NCBI RefSeq assembly: GCF_900091625.1
Contig: NZ_FMIC01000002.1
Coordinates: 6,448,001-6,512,000, forward strand
Source of the DNA: Micromonospora peucetia
GTDB taxonomy: Bacteria > Actinomycetota > Actinomycetes > Mycobacteriales > Micromonosporaceae
Direction: 5' to 3'
Length of the DNA: 64,000 nucleotides
The notes below the pieces were generated by a model. It searched no databases. It had not been told where the DNA came from and saw only the letters and a program-made list of their open reading frames with translations. This document shows positions 17,498 to 26,944 of this stretch, piece after piece. Position 1 is the first letter of the stretch. The number at the start of each line of letters is the position of its first letter. Made by a program: the position numbers and the translations under genes.

Positions 17498-17558
17498 CCG
17501 GCCGATGCCGGCGCTTGCACCGCACAAGCGCGGCGCGGCCGGCCGATGCCGGCGCTTG
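17498..17558 (+). repeat. Two 20-bp direct repeats enclosing a stem-loop
   Basis: The 20-mer CCGGCCGATGCCGGCGCTTG occurs at 17498-17517 and 17539-17558, 41 bp apart. Between them GCGCTTG and CAAGCGC (17511-17531) form a 7-bp stem with a 7-nt loop. The surrounding stretch 17266-17686 holds no convincing gene, so this may be a recombination or regulatory site, or simple residue. Confidence 0.6.
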
Positions 17559-17686
17559 TACGGTGCCATGAGTCCATAGAGGCCAATCCGGCAACAGGGC
17601 CGCTAGGCCATTTGCTGACGAAGGGACGCCGCCTGATTGAGGCGGAGGTCAGGTGCTCCACCACGGCAGGAACGGGCGTGGTCGCC

Positions 17687-17949
17687 TCATCCAAGAGATG
17701 CTCGATTGCATTGACTTCTGCCGATTGGTCGATATCGATCAGCCGCCATCTCCGTCAGGATCGAGTCATCGGCGTAGGCGGTGTCGAGGGCACGCAAGGC
17801 TGCAATGGCGACGTCTGCGGTGGGCCGTAGGGCTGTGCCAGCCGGCCACCGTTCATCGTTCTCTGGTACGCATCCGGCGAGGAGCGCAGCAGCCGCAACG
17901 CCCTGCACACAGAGCGTGTAATCCTCTACCCGCCTATCGCCCGACACCA
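17687..17949 (-). pseudogene. DUF4259-like protein fragment
   Basis: In this frame the stretch VEDYTLCVQGVAAAALLAGC, later TADVAIAALRALDTAYADDS, resembles the second half of small DUF4259 proteins: an alanine-rich helix followed by an ALRALD...DDS helix. The usual N-terminus (MGxWDxxPFDND) is absent, because upstream the frame runs antiparallel into codons of the next gene. I read it as a 5'-truncated remnant; the assignment is by eye. Confidence 0.35.
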
Positions 17950-18494
17950 GCTGGTCGATGGCCAGCGAGCGCCGCGAGATCGTCCCCGCCGGGCGGCCAG
18001 CAGATTTCATCACCGTCGCCCTCCCGGTCCAGCACCAGGCAGGCGGCACCGACAGACTCGGCGAGCCCGATGAAGGCACCGCGGATGCTCGCCGACCGCT
18101 CGAACAATCGGCTCATACTGCTGCTGGCTGCGGTGAAGTCCAGCCGCGAATAGCCGGGACGCAACCCGCAGCTCCGCCAGAAAGACAAATAGACCGAACC
18201 GACCCAGATTCGACCCTGCGCATCCGGGTGCTCCTGCCTCCCCTCGCGTCGTTCCACCTCGGCCCACGCCCGGATCGCCTCGTCGCCGACTGGGAAGAAC
18301 AGGCATGTGTCCAGCGACCAGTGGTCCGCGTCATCCGCCGGCTCGCCGCGGAACGGCAGCGTGATCCGCTCACCGCCGGGCACGACGACATCCACCGACC
18401 CGATCCCTTCCCGGGCGATCGAGGCAACCGCCCGCAGGGTCTGGCCGACCGCGTGCGTCGGCAGGTAGAGGTCGTATCCGTAATCGACGCCCAT
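17934..18494 (-). CDS. Conserved hypothetical protein (actinobacterial)
   Basis: The 186-residue protein starts MGVDYGYDLYLP, an opening I associate with a family of uncharacterised Streptomyces proteins. These share the middle elements seen here: a VVVPGGERITLPF strand, RIWVGSVYLSF and SSSMSRLFERSASIR, and end near a Cys-Trp (EICWPPGG). No enzyme motif, signal peptide or membrane segment is present. I prefer the ATG at 18494 (GGCGGA upstream) over the longer frame to 18551 because the family similarity begins there. The end overlaps a degenerate fragment by 16 bp. A 29-codon ORF on the same strand ends 63 bp upstream. Confidence 0.72.
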   Translation of the reverse strand: MGVDYGYDLYLPTHAVGQTLRAVASIAREGIGSVDVVVPGGERITLPFRGEPADDADHWSLDTCLFFPVGDEAIRAWAEVERREGRQEHPDAQGRIWVGSVYLSFWRSCGLRPGYSRLDFTAASSSMSRLFERSASIRGAFIGLAESVGAACLVLDREGDGDEICWPPGGDDLAALAGHRPAGVGR

Positions 18495-18557
18495 CAGTCC
18501 GCCCGCCGAACCCAGTCCTCGCTGCACAGCACCCGGGGATCCGCTGCCCACAGGAGC

Positions 18558-18647
18558 CTAGGCGTGGGCGAGCCACCGGTCGCCTTCGACGCGACGGTAG
18601 GGGGCGGTCATCTGCTTGAGTTGTTCTTCGTGTTCGTGGGTACGCAC
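18558..18647 (-). CDS. Possible 29-residue small protein
   Basis: A GTG-initiated ORF of 29 codons (RTHEHEEQLKQMTAPYRRVE, ending GDRWLAHA) is preceded by AAGGAG 9 bp upstream. It is charged, with no hydrophobic segment. Codon third positions look host-like. It precedes the conserved hypothetical gene on the same strand and could be its leader or a truncated remnant of a longer gene. Confidence 0.4.
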   Translation of the reverse strand: MRTHEHEEQLKQMTAPYRRVEGDRWLAHA

Positions 18648-19002
18648 GGGGGTGGTCTCCTTCGTTGGCCTGCTCAGATTGCCTCAGAGCGCTTGGCGAT
18701 ACCGGGTGGCGCGGGGCGGCTAGATCGGGGCGGCGCATCGACTGCGGCGGGTTCCCGGGGTGCTTCGGTGGCCACAAGAGATGATCAGGGCTTCGACCCG
18801 CAGTACCGAGCCGAGATCAAAGCACTCTGGGGCCAGCCAGGCGACTCTCGTATCACAGCCGCGACAGGACGTCGGCGACGCGGCATCGGCAGTTCCTTTG
18901 TGTCCTACTCCCGCCGCGAGATCGTCGACGCGATCCGCTACCTCGACCACAACAGCTGCACGCGGCTGACGCTGCCGGCCCGGATCCCGCCCTGGTCTAC
19001 CT

Positions 19003-19206
19003 CGGCTCAGTTACTCGGCTCCGAGCTGCCATCCGGCGCTTACGTGTTCGCCACCGAGGCCGATGGGCGTACGCCGCTGGTGCCCGACACCGCCACGCAG
19101 CACTTCGGCCCCATGGCAGCGACTCGGTGCTACACGCGCTGCGGCAATACTCGGCTACCGAGCTCATCGCCGCGGGCGTCGACGCGAGGACCTGTTTGAA
19201 TGATCG
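19003..19206 (+). pseudogene. Tyrosine recombinase (phage integrase) C-terminal fragment
   Basis: One frame reads GAYVFATEADGRTPLVPDTA. After a shift near 19110, another reads LHALRQYSATELIAAGVDAR, closely matching the integrase box II region (H-x-L-R-H-Y-S-A-T...). The following RLGH and catalytic-Tyr segment is gone. The rest of 18648-19002 has no convincing gene. It shows an integrative element once resided nearby. Confidence 0.65.
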
Positions 19207-19229
19207 CAGAGGCGAGCGGAGGCGGCACG

Positions 19230-22055
19230 ATGGCGCTGGACGGCACGGTTCTGGTGGGACGCCAGAAGGAGTTACGACGTCTGGTGTCCGCAGTGACCCG
19301 CCCGCCCGCCGTCGTCGTGGTGGAGGGCGAGGCGGGCATCGGCAAGAGCCGGCTCGTCGCGGAGATGGCCGCGCATCCGGAACTGGCCGGCCGGCTGCTA
19401 CTCACCGGCGCATGCCGGCGCATCCGCGAGCCGTTCCCACTCGGCCCGGTCGTGGAAGCGCTGCGCGGCACCGGCGCGGCACTCGCGACGGCCGAGCTGT
19501 CGCCGGTCGCCGGCGCGCTGCGCGGGTTGCTGCCTGAGCTGGCGGCGGTGCTGCCGCCTCTGCTGGAGCCCCTGGACGACCGAGCGGCCGAGCGGCACCG
19601 GCTGTTCCGCGGCCTGGCCGACGTGCTGGGCGCGCTCGGGCCGGCGGTGCTGGTCGTGGAGGACCTGCACTGGGCCGACGACCAGACGATCGAGTTCCTG
19701 GCCTACCTGCTAGCCGTAGCGCCGGCCACGGCGTCGGTTGTGGTCACCTACCGGGGTGAGGAGGCCACAGCCGACATCAGGGAGATGACGGGACGGCCGG
19801 CCGACGCCGTCGTGCGCGAGCACCTCGTGCTGGAGCCACTCGACTCCGAGCAGACCCGCGTGCTGGCGGCCGCGATCCTGGAGGAGGAGGGGGTCACCAC
19901 CGAGTTCGGCGCCCACCTGTACACGCTGTCATCGGGGCTGCCGCTGGCCGTACAGGAACTGCTGGCGCTGCTGCGCTCACGCGGCGCGCTGATCCGGCTG
20001 CGCGGCGGCCGGTGGGCGCGCCGGGCGCTGGAGGAGCTGGACGTGCCGCGCGGGGTGCGCGACTCGGTGCGTGAGCGGGTGGCCAGGCTGCCCGAGGTGG
20101 CGCGCGGGGTGGCCGAGGCAGCGGCGGTGTTGCAGGTGCCGGTGGCCGTACCGGCGCTGAGGGAGGTGGCTGGCCTCGCCCAGGCGGAGTTCGTGGCCGG
20201 GCTGGACGAGCTGCTGGTGTCCGGTTTGCTGACCGAGCGGGACGGGCTGGTGGTCTTCCGGCACGTGCTGGCCGCTCAGGCGGTGTACAGCGGGATCCCG
20301 CTGGGTCGGCGGCAGGACCTGCACGAGCGCGCGTCGGCCGCCGTGCGCGCGGTGGAGCCGGTGCCGCTGGGGCAGCTGGCGCACCACCTGCGCCGCGCCG
20401 GGCTGCTGGCGGAGTGGGCGGGGATCGCCGAGCGGGCCGCTGAGCAGGCGTCGGCTCTCGGCGACGACACGGAGGCGGTACGGATCCTGGAGGACGTGCT
20501 GCGCAGCGCGCCTTTGGAGCCGGAGCGGCGAGGAGAGCTGGCCGTACGCCTGGGCTGGGCGGCGGCCCAGGTGCTGCGGCCTCCGGCCGTGGTCGACCTG
20601 CTCTCCGACGCCCTGGAGTCGGCCGGTCCTGGCCTGAAGCGGGGGCAGCTGCACTTCCTGATCAGCATGTTGCACGAACGGCTCGGCGGCGACCCCGCCG
20701 TGCAGCGCCACGCCCTCGCGGCCGCGGTCGAGGACCTCGGCGAGCGCCCGGACCTCGCGGCCTGGGTGATGGCGGCGCTCGGCCGGCCGATGGATCCCAC
20801 CGTGTCCGTGGCCGAGCACGCTCGCTGGCTGGACCGCGCGCTGGAGACCGTGCCCGCCATCGGCGATCCGGTCGCCGAAGTCTTCGTGCTGGGGAAGGTC
20901 GCGATGTCGCTGATCTGCATCGGCGACCCACGCTGGGCGGAGCTGGCCGGCGACATCCGGCGGCGGACCGGCGACCGGCCCCGGCACCGCCAAGAGGTCA
21001 ACGCCTACCGGTCCATCGCGGAGAACGCCTGCTGCGCCGGGCACTTCGAGATAGCCGACCGGCTGCTGGCGGCCGCCACGCTGGGTGCCGCCGAGGACGG
21101 CGAGCCGCTCGCCAGGTGCCGCCTCGTCGGCCTGCTGCTGGCCTACGGCCGGGGCCGGTGGGAGGGGCTGGACGACCATGTGGCGGAACTGCTGGAGGAG
21201 TACGACGGGCGGCCGTCCGACCGCATCACCGCCGAGACTGTCGCGGCCTGCCTGGCCCTGGCGCGGGGCGACCTGGACACCGCCAGGCGCGACCTGCCCG
21301 ATGTTGTACGGCGCACCATCACGCTGGGTGGATACGAGCTGCTGCCGCTGTCGGTGACCGCGTTGCTGCGGCTGTCGGCGGAGCCGGGCGAAGCCCGGGC
21401 AGCGATCGAGGTGTGGGACACCAAGGGGTTGTGGCCGCTGTCCGTACGCGTGCTGCCCGCGCTGGCCGCCGCGATGGATGGGACCGGCGGGCATGACGAG
21501 GCCGTCGCCCTGGTCGCCCGGCTCTCGGTGACGCTGGACGGACTGGACGCCCCGCTGGCCGCCGCCGCCCTGACGCACGCGCGTGCCCAGCTGAGCGGCG
21601 ACGGCCGGGAGTTCGCCGCGGCGGCCGACGCCTATGACCGGCTGGGCGCGCCGTACGAGGCGGCGCAGGCGCGCGAGCAGGCGGCCGAGGCGCTGTTCGG
21701 GGCCGGGGACCCGGACGCCGGCGAGAGCCTACGCGCGGCGCACGCGGCCTACCTCGAGCTAGGCGCCCGGTGGGATCTGGACCGCGCGGCGCAGACAGCG
21801 CGCAGGCACGGCGTGGCGGTGAAGGGGCGCCACCCGGGCGGCCCGAACGGTTACGGTCCCGCGCTGTCGCCCCGGGAACGCGAGGTGGCCGAGCTGGCAG
21901 CCGCCGGGCTGACCAACCGGGAGATCGGCAAGGAGTTGTTCCTGTCCCCCAAGACGGTGGAGAAGCATCTCAGCGCCGTGCTGCGCAAGCTGGGGCTGCG
22001 CTCCCGCGCCGCGCTTGGGGGCTCGGGCGCGCTGAATGGGGGATCTGCCCCATAG
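19230..22055 (+). CDS. LuxR-family regulator with AAA ATPase domain (LAL type)
   Basis: The 941-residue protein begins at ATG 19230, with GGAGG 7 bp upstream. Near residue 35 it has a Walker A loop GEAGIGKSRL and then a Walker B-like VLVVEDLHWADD, the AAA_16 pattern of large ATP-binding LuxR regulators. The middle is an alanine/leucine-rich TPR-like helical array. The C-terminus (about 870-930) is a LuxR helix-turn-helix: LSPREREVAELAAAGLTNRE, with SPKTVEKHLSAVLRKLG. Such proteins are ligand- or protein-sensing transcription factors. The next large gene is a secreted subtilase on the same strand, 178 bp downstream, a plausible target. An in-frame ATG at 19200 would add 10 residues. Confidence 0.92.
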   Translation: MALDGTVLVGRQKELRRLVSAVTRPPAVVVVEGEAGIGKSRLVAEMAAHPELAGRLLLTGACRRIREPFPLGPVVEALRGTGAALATAELSPVAGALRGLLPELAAVLPPLLEPLDDRAAERHRLFRGLADVLGALGPAVLVVEDLHWADDQTIEFLAYLLAVAPATASVVVTYRGEEATADIREMTGRPADAVVREHLVLEPLDSEQTRVLAAAILEEEGVTTEFGAHLYTLSSGLPLAVQELLALLRSRGALIRLRGGRWARRALEELDVPRGVRDSVRERVARLPEVARGVAEAAAVLQVPVAVPALREVAGLAQAEFVAGLDELLVSGLLTERDGLVVFRHVLAAQAVYSGIPLGRRQDLHERASAAVRAVEPVPLGQLAHHLRRAGLLAEWAGIAERAAEQASALGDDTEAVRILEDVLRSAPLEPERRGELAVRLGWAAAQVLRPPAVVDLLSDALESAGPGLKRGQLHFLISMLHERLGGDPAVQRHALAAAVEDLGERPDLAAWVMAALGRPMDPTVSVAEHARWLDRALETVPAIGDPVAEVFVLGKVAMSLICIGDPRWAELAGDIRRRTGDRPRHRQEVNAYRSIAENACCAGHFEIADRLLAAATLGAAEDGEPLARCRLVGLLLAYGRGRWEGLDDHVAELLEEYDGRPSDRITAETVAACLALARGDLDTARRDLPDVVRRTITLGGYELLPLSVTALLRLSAEPGEARAAIEVWDTKGLWPLSVRVLPALAAAMDGTGGHDEAVALVARLSVTLDGLDAPLAAAALTHARAQLSGDGREFAAAADAYDRLGAPYEAAQAREQAAEALFGAGDPDAGESLRAAHAAYLELGARWDLDRAAQTARRHGVAVKGRHPGGPNGYGPALSPREREVAELAAAGLTNREIGKELFLSPKTVEKHLSAVLRKLGLRSRAALGGSGALNGGSAP

Positions 22056-22088
22056 TCCCGGCGTACCCGCGACGACGAGGCTTGCGGC

Positions 22089-22196
22089 ATGTCCGAATCC
22101 GACGACCCGGGTGATCCGAACCCGGACGACGCAGAGCCCGCCCCCACCCCGGAAGAGGCTCCGGAAGAGCCCCCGGACGGGTTCGAGCCGGTCTGA
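22089..22196 (+). CDS. Possible 35-residue acidic, proline-rich peptide
   Basis: ATG 22089 is preceded by GAGG about 8 bp away and opens a 35-codon ORF ending at TGA 22196. The product (MSESDDPGDPNPDDAEPAPT, then PEEAPEEPPDGFEPV) is strongly acidic and low-complexity. It fills the gap between the LuxR-family regulator and the subtilase, on the same strand. The composition could also be a GC-bias artefact. Confidence 0.45.
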   Translation: MSESDDPGDPNPDDAEPAPTPEEAPEEPPDGFEPV

Positions 22197-22233
22197 CACC
22201 ACCCATCCCCCGCACCCGAAGGGCTAGTTCCGC

Positions 22234-25200
22234 ATGTCTCCACGCAGATCCCGCGGCCCGTCGCTCCTGGCGGCCTCGATCATGGTGCTCGGCACCCTGG
22301 TCGCGCCGAGCGCACCTCCCGCGCTGGCCGCCCCAGCCCCCCAGCCCCCCACGCCCGGTCCGATTCCCCTGGCCGGGCTGAGCCCGGGCTCCAAGACGAT
22401 CACCCTGGTCACCGGCGACGTCGTCAGCCTCGTCGAGGCCGGCGGCGGCAAGTACGCCGTGAAGGCCGAGGCCACGCCCCGCCCCGACGGCACGCGGGCG
22501 CTGCTGTCCACGCTGGCCACCCCGAAGGGGGTCTACGTCACCCCCACCGACGCCATGCCGGCCATCCAGGCGGGCCGCCTGGACCGGGAGCTGTTCAACG
22601 TCACCTACCTGGCCGAGAACGGCTACACCGACGACAAAACCGAGCAATTGCCGGTCATCGTGCAGTACCCCGCGCAGCGCAGCGACGCGTCCGTCGCCGC
22701 CGCGGCCCGGGCGATCCCGGCCAGCGAGCCCGCCCTCACCCTGGAGAGCGTGAACGCCTCCGCGGTCAAGGTCACCAAGGCTGAGGCGGGCACGTTCTGG
22801 CAGGCGGTGCGGGCCGTACCCGCGAAGAAGGACGCGAGTGGCTTGGCCGGGCTGGCCAACACGCCGGACACGCTGCGCGGCGACATCGCCAAGGTGTGGC
22901 TGGACCGCAAGGTCAAGGCCGACCTGGACGTCAGTGTGCCGATGATCGGCGCGCCGCAGGCGTGGGCCGGCGGGCACGACGGCACCAGCGTGAAGGTTGC
23001 CGTCCTGGACACCGGCATCGACGCCACCCACCCCGATCTGGCCGGCAAGGTCGTCGCCAGCAAGTCCTTCATGCCCGGCGAGGACGTCAAGGACGGGCAC
23101 GGGCACGGCACCCACGTGGCCTCCACCGTCGCCGGATCGGGCGCGGCGGCGAACGGCAGGTACAAGGGCGTCGCCCCGGGTGCCCAACTGATCATCGGCA
23201 AGGTGCTCGACAACTCCGGCTCCGGCACCGACTCGGGTGCCATCGAGGGCATGGAGTGGGCCGTCGCCAGCGGCGCCAAGGTGGTGAGCATGAGCCTGGG
23301 CAGCAGCCCCACCGACGGCACCGACCCCGCGAGCCAGGCGGTCAACGCGCTGAGCGCCTCCAGCGGCGCGTTGTTCGTGATCGCCGCGGGCAACTCCGGC
23401 GCCGCCGGCGCCGAGACGGTCTCCTCCCCCGGTACGGCCGACGCCGCGCTGACCGTGGCCGCAGTCGACAAGGAGGACAAGTGGGCAAGTTTCTCCAGCC
23501 AGGGGCCGCGCTTCGGTGACGGCGGGCTCAAGCCCGACATCGCCGGCCCCGGCGTGGCGATCACCGCCGCGCGTGCCGGGGGCACCATGATGGGCACCCC
23601 GTTCGACGAGCACTACACAGCAGCCAGCGGTACCTCGATGGCCACGCCACATGTCGCAGGAGCTGCGGCGATCCTGGCCCAGCAGCACCCGGACTGGACC
23701 GGCCAGCAGATCAAGGCCGCGCTGATGTCGACGTCCAAGGACAACGACATCAGCGTGTACAAGCAGGGCGCGGGCCGGGTCGACGTGGCCAGGGCGTACA
23801 CCCAGCAGGTCTTCGCCACCACCACGGGGCTCGACTTCGGCGCCCTCACGGAGGAGAGCGGGCCCGCGAGCCGGGACCTGACCTACACCAACCTGAGCGG
23901 GCAGCCGGTCACCCTGACCCTCACCGCTGGCCTGCGCAAATCGGACGGGAGCGTGGTGGAGGGCGCGCTCAGCGTGGCCGCCGCGACCCTGACCGTGCCC
24001 GCCTCGGCGACCGCGACGACCACCGTCAGCCTCGACTCCAAGGGACTGGCTCTGGACACCTACACGGGCGTGGTGACCGCAGCCGCCGACGGCGTCCAGC
24101 TGCGCACCCCCGTCGGTGCGGTGCGCGAGGCGCCCAAGGCCACGCTCACCATCCACACCCTGGGACGGGACGGCAAGCCGTACAGCCCCTGGGGCCAGGA
24201 CACCATCGACGTGTCCGGCGGCAAGGGCGTCATCGGCGGCACCCTGCTGAGCAAAGTGGGGACCACGGTCACCCGCGTCCCGCAGGGCGTCGTCAGCGTG
24301 ACGCAGGGGCTGACCTGGGTCGGCGGCGACGACCGGCACAACCTGGCCTTCCTGTTCCAGCCCGAGATCACCGTCACCGGCGACACGGAGATCACGCTCG
24401 ACGCCCGGAAGCTGTCCGAGGTGCGCTTCACCACCCCGCAGCCGGCTGAACCGCTGAACAACTCCCCCACCATGGCCTACCAGCGGACCGTGTCCAACGG
24501 CACCTCCTACATGGGTGCCATCTCGACGAACACGCCGATCGGCTCGTGGGCCCGGCTGTGGGCCCTGCCCACGAAGACGGTCACCAAGGGCGGGTTCCGC
24601 TTCCACACCCGTTTCACCCTCGGCCGGAGCGAGGTCGCCATGAGCGTGCGCAAGCCGCGCGCACCTGCCCTGCACCCGGCGGCCCCAATGCACGGCTTCG
24701 ACGTCTACGGGAATCACCTACAGCAGGACATCTTCCCTGACTTCCGGCCGTTCACCGGCACCCGTGATCTGGACGTCGTCGACGTCGGCGAGGGCAGGCC
24801 CGAGGACATCGCTGGCCGTGACCTGCGCGGCAAGCTCGTCCTCATGGAGGCGCCGACGTCGGCGGGCCTGTTCGGCGACGTCTGCGGAGCCCAAATCGAG
24901 CGGATCGGCCCAATCCGCGACGCGGGCGCGGCCACGATCGCGCACTTCCCGAAGCCGGGGAGCAACTGCGCGATCCCGCTCGGCCTCGTGCAGAAGCCGT
25001 TCACCGGCTCCCCTAAGCCGGTCGGCATCCCCAACGTGTCTCTGCCTTCCCGCGAGGCGCTCGACCTACGCGAGCGGCTCAGCGGCGGGGAGCGGCTAAC
25101 CATCCGGGTGACCGGCACCGAGGAGTCGCCCTACACCTACACCTTCGCCCCGTACGAAGAGGGCCGCGTGCCCCGCTCGCTGCACTACACCTTCACCGAG

Positions 25201-26268
25201 CGGGACCTGGCCCGGATCGACATGGACATCCACACCGTCGCACCGCAGCGCTACAGCGACTGGCGGTACGCGTGGAAGACCGACGACCTCCTCCCGCTGG
25301 TGTCGCAGCCCTCGGAGTGGGGCACCCCCAGGCTCACCCTGCAGGAACGGCGTGACTGGGTCGGACCGCTCGACCCCGAGGTCGTCAGCTCGCACGGCAT
25401 GTGGGAGATACCCGATCCGCTGAGCTTCTCCGATGCGCGACCGCAGTGGGCCCTGGAGGTGTTCGACAAGCCGATCCGCACCCGGCAGTCGTGGCTGACC
25501 GCCCCCTTCACGCCCGGCGCCGCGACCGGCCCGGACAGCCTCTACAAGCTCGCCAAGCCGGGCACGAACCTCGGCTGGAGCTTCCGGTGCATGATCTGTG
25601 TCCAGGGCGACAGCCTGTGGGCGGAGTTCGAGCTCAGCAACGGCTCGCCTGGCACAAGGCAGTACAATTCCGACTACTGGGCCAACCCCTTCGAGCCCGG
25701 CATCGACGTCAGCCTATTCCGGGACGGCAAGGAGATCCCGCGCACCCCGGTCTCCGGTACCGACGTCCTCCCGCTCTTCACCCTGCCGGAAGGCCCGGGC
25801 AGCTACCGGCTGACCGCCAAGAACGCCCAGCACGACACCGAGTGGACCTTCACCACCCCGGTGACGGCCGACCCCCTGCCCGGATCGTTCTGCTCCCTCG
25901 AAATGCTGTACGGCACCGCCAAGCCCTGCAAGCCGGCCCCGGTCGTGTTCGTCAGCTACGACCTGGGCGACACCCTGGACGCCGCCAACAGCGTGCGTGC
26001 GGGCCGCACGCACACCTTCACCGTCTCCCCCTATCACTCCCCGTCCGCCTCCAAGATGCCCGACATCGCCGGCCTGAAGCTCTGGGCCAGCACCGACGAC
26101 GGCGCCACCTACACCCCCGTCACCGTCAAGCGTGACAAGGACGGCACCTACACGGCGAAGGCCCGCTACGGGGCCGCCAAGGGCGCCGTCACCCTGAAGG
26201 TCGAGGCCTGGGACGAGGCAGGCAACACCATCAAGCAGACCACCGTCCGCGCCTTCACCCTGAGATAA
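22234..26268 (+). CDS. Large secreted S8 (subtilisin-like) serine peptidase
   Basis: The 1344-residue precursor has a Sec signal peptide (basic MSPRRSRGPS, hydrophobic core, cleavage around ALAAPA) and a propeptide to about residue 225. The subtilase domain has all three catalytic blocks: VAVLDTGID (Asp, near 258), GHGTHVAS (His, near 291) and SGTSMATPHVAG (Ser, near 467), plus the oxyanion Asn in AAGNSG. About 800 further residues form Fn3/PA-like beta-rich regions with a small Cys set (CGAQIERIG, NCAIP, FRCMICVQG). Domain-rich S8 exo-peptidases of this size occur in Streptomyces and Nonomuraea. It should act outside the cell on proteins or peptides. The region downstream folds into strong stem-loops. 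Confidence 0.95.
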   Translation: MSPRRSRGPSLLAASIMVLGTLVAPSAPPALAAPAPQPPTPGPIPLAGLSPGSKTITLVTGDVVSLVEAGGGKYAVKAEATPRPDGTRALLSTLATPKGVYVTPTDAMPAIQAGRLDRELFNVTYLAENGYTDDKTEQLPVIVQYPAQRSDASVAAAARAIPASEPALTLESVNASAVKVTKAEAGTFWQAVRAVPAKKDASGLAGLANTPDTLRGDIAKVWLDRKVKADLDVSVPMIGAPQAWAGGHDGTSVKVAVLDTGIDATHPDLAGKVVASKSFMPGEDVKDGHGHGTHVASTVAGSGAAANGRYKGVAPGAQLIIGKVLDNSGSGTDSGAIEGMEWAVASGAKVVSMSLGSSPTDGTDPASQAVNALSASSGALFVIAAGNSGAAGAETVSSPGTADAALTVAAVDKEDKWASFSSQGPRFGDGGLKPDIAGPGVAITAARAGGTMMGTPFDEHYTAASGTSMATPHVAGAAAILAQQHPDWTGQQIKAALMSTSKDNDISVYKQGAGRVDVARAYTQQVFATTTGLDFGALTEESGPASRDLTYTNLSGQPVTLTLTAGLRKSDGSVVEGALSVAAATLTVPASATATTTVSLDSKGLALDTYTGVVTAAADGVQLRTPVGAVREAPKATLTIHTLGRDGKPYSPWGQDTIDVSGGKGVIGGTLLSKVGTTVTRVPQGVVSVTQGLTWVGGDDRHNLAFLFQPEITVTGDTEITLDARKLSEVRFTTPQPAEPLNNSPTMAYQRTVSNGTSYMGAISTNTPIGSWARLWALPTKTVTKGGFRFHTRFTLGRSEVAMSVRKPRAPALHPAAPMHGFDVYGNHLQQDIFPDFRPFTGTRDLDVVDVGEGRPEDIAGRDLRGKLVLMEAPTSAGLFGDVCGAQIERIGPIRDAGAATIAHFPKPGSNCAIPLGLVQKPFTGSPKPVGIPNVSLPSREALDLRERLSGGERLTIRVTGTEESPYTYTFAPYEEGRVPRSLHYTFTERDLARIDMDIHTVAPQRYSDWRYAWKTDDLLPLVSQPSEWGTPRLTLQERRDWVGPLDPEVVSSHGMWEIPDPLSFSDARPQWALEVFDKPIRTRQSWLTAPFTPGAATGPDSLYKLAKPGTNLGWSFRCMICVQGDSLWAEFELSNGSPGTRQYNSDYWANPFEPGIDVSLFRDGKEIPRTPVSGTDVLPLFTLPEGPGSYRLTAKNAQHDTEWTFTTPVTADPLPGSFCSLEMLYGTAKPCKPAPVVFVSYDLGDTLDAANSVRAGRTHTFTVSPYHSPSASKMPDIAGLKLWASTDDGATYTPVTVKRDKDGTYTAKARYGAAKGAVTLKVEAWDEAGNTIKQTTVRAFTLR

Positions 26269-26274
26269 CCGTGG

Positions 26275-26397
26275 CGGGCCTTTCCCCGAAGGCGGGCGAC
26301 AGCTCCGGCCAGCGCCCGCCCGTGCACAGCGCGGGCGGGCCGGCGGTCGGTGGGCGCGGGCAGCGTGACCACCGGCCGCCGTTCAGGGAAAGGCCCG
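26275..26397 (+). terminator. Nested inverted repeats / terminator after the subtilase
   Basis: Six bases after the stop, CGGGCCTTTCCC (26275-26286) pairs perfectly with GGGAAAGGCCCG (26386-26397). Inside it, GCCCGCCCG (26314-26322) pairs with CGGGCGGGC (26332-26340) across a 9-nt loop. The inner hairpin looks like a terminator; the outer 12-bp arm gives a much larger structure. Confidence 0.7.
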
Positions 26398-26944
26398 TCC
26401 ACACGTCGATCCACTCCTGTGGCGCTTGAAATACGATTCCGGCCCTGAGCTGCAGTCTCCTGAGTCAAGCGGCGTGTTGGTACTCGCCGATCAGCCCGGC
26501 AGAACCCGTGGTCATCTCCTGGGACGATCACGGCCGGCCACCTCACTGAGCCTGGAACCGCTCGACCGGCCCCACCGCCACCGCGTTTACCGGGATCTCC
26601 AGAAAGGAAAACGACGGACTGCGCGGCCCCGGTGACCTCCACCCCGGGCGGCCTCAGCCGTACGAGAAACCGAGACCTGCGGCGATCGCAGGACGGACCA
26701 CGCAAGCTGCGACACGCAACGGTTCATCCGCAGCGTCCCGCGTTGAACCCGTGCCTGGTAGGCGGTCAGATCGTTTGGGCGAGGGGTTCGGCAAACGCCG
26801 CTGCGGCCCGCAGAGCGGGCGGGGTGTCGATGGACCCCACGCACACGCCCAGGTCAGACACGCCTCAATCGACTACGCAATGCCCCTGGGATTCGCCCTA
26901 CGGCCGTGGTCGGAGCATTCACCCGATAGCCATCGCCCTCGCCG
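26398..26944. other. Gene-free debris
   Basis: No convincing gene. On the minus strand near 26464-26515 a short open tail reads TTGSAGLIGEYQHAA, reminiscent of a transposase C-terminus, but it is too short to assign. The rest has no coding pattern I trust. Confidence 0.4.

Noticed and set aside
17498..17558. CRISPR array
   Set aside because: Only two repeats and no cas genes anywhere in the window.
17107..17694. 195-residue minus-strand frame overlapping the membrane protein end
   Set aside because: It runs antisense through the C-terminus of a better-supported gene and its codon pattern is irregular. No similarity recognised.
21970..24717. 915-residue open frame antisense to the LuxR-ATPase end and subtilase
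   Set aside because: It lies opposite two well-supported genes, has low-complexity Gly/Val/Asp/Arg-rich translation and no family motif. Long antisense frames are expected at this GC content.
26464..26515. Transposase-like C-terminal tail on the minus strand
   Set aside because: About 16 residues are too few to distinguish a remnant from chance.
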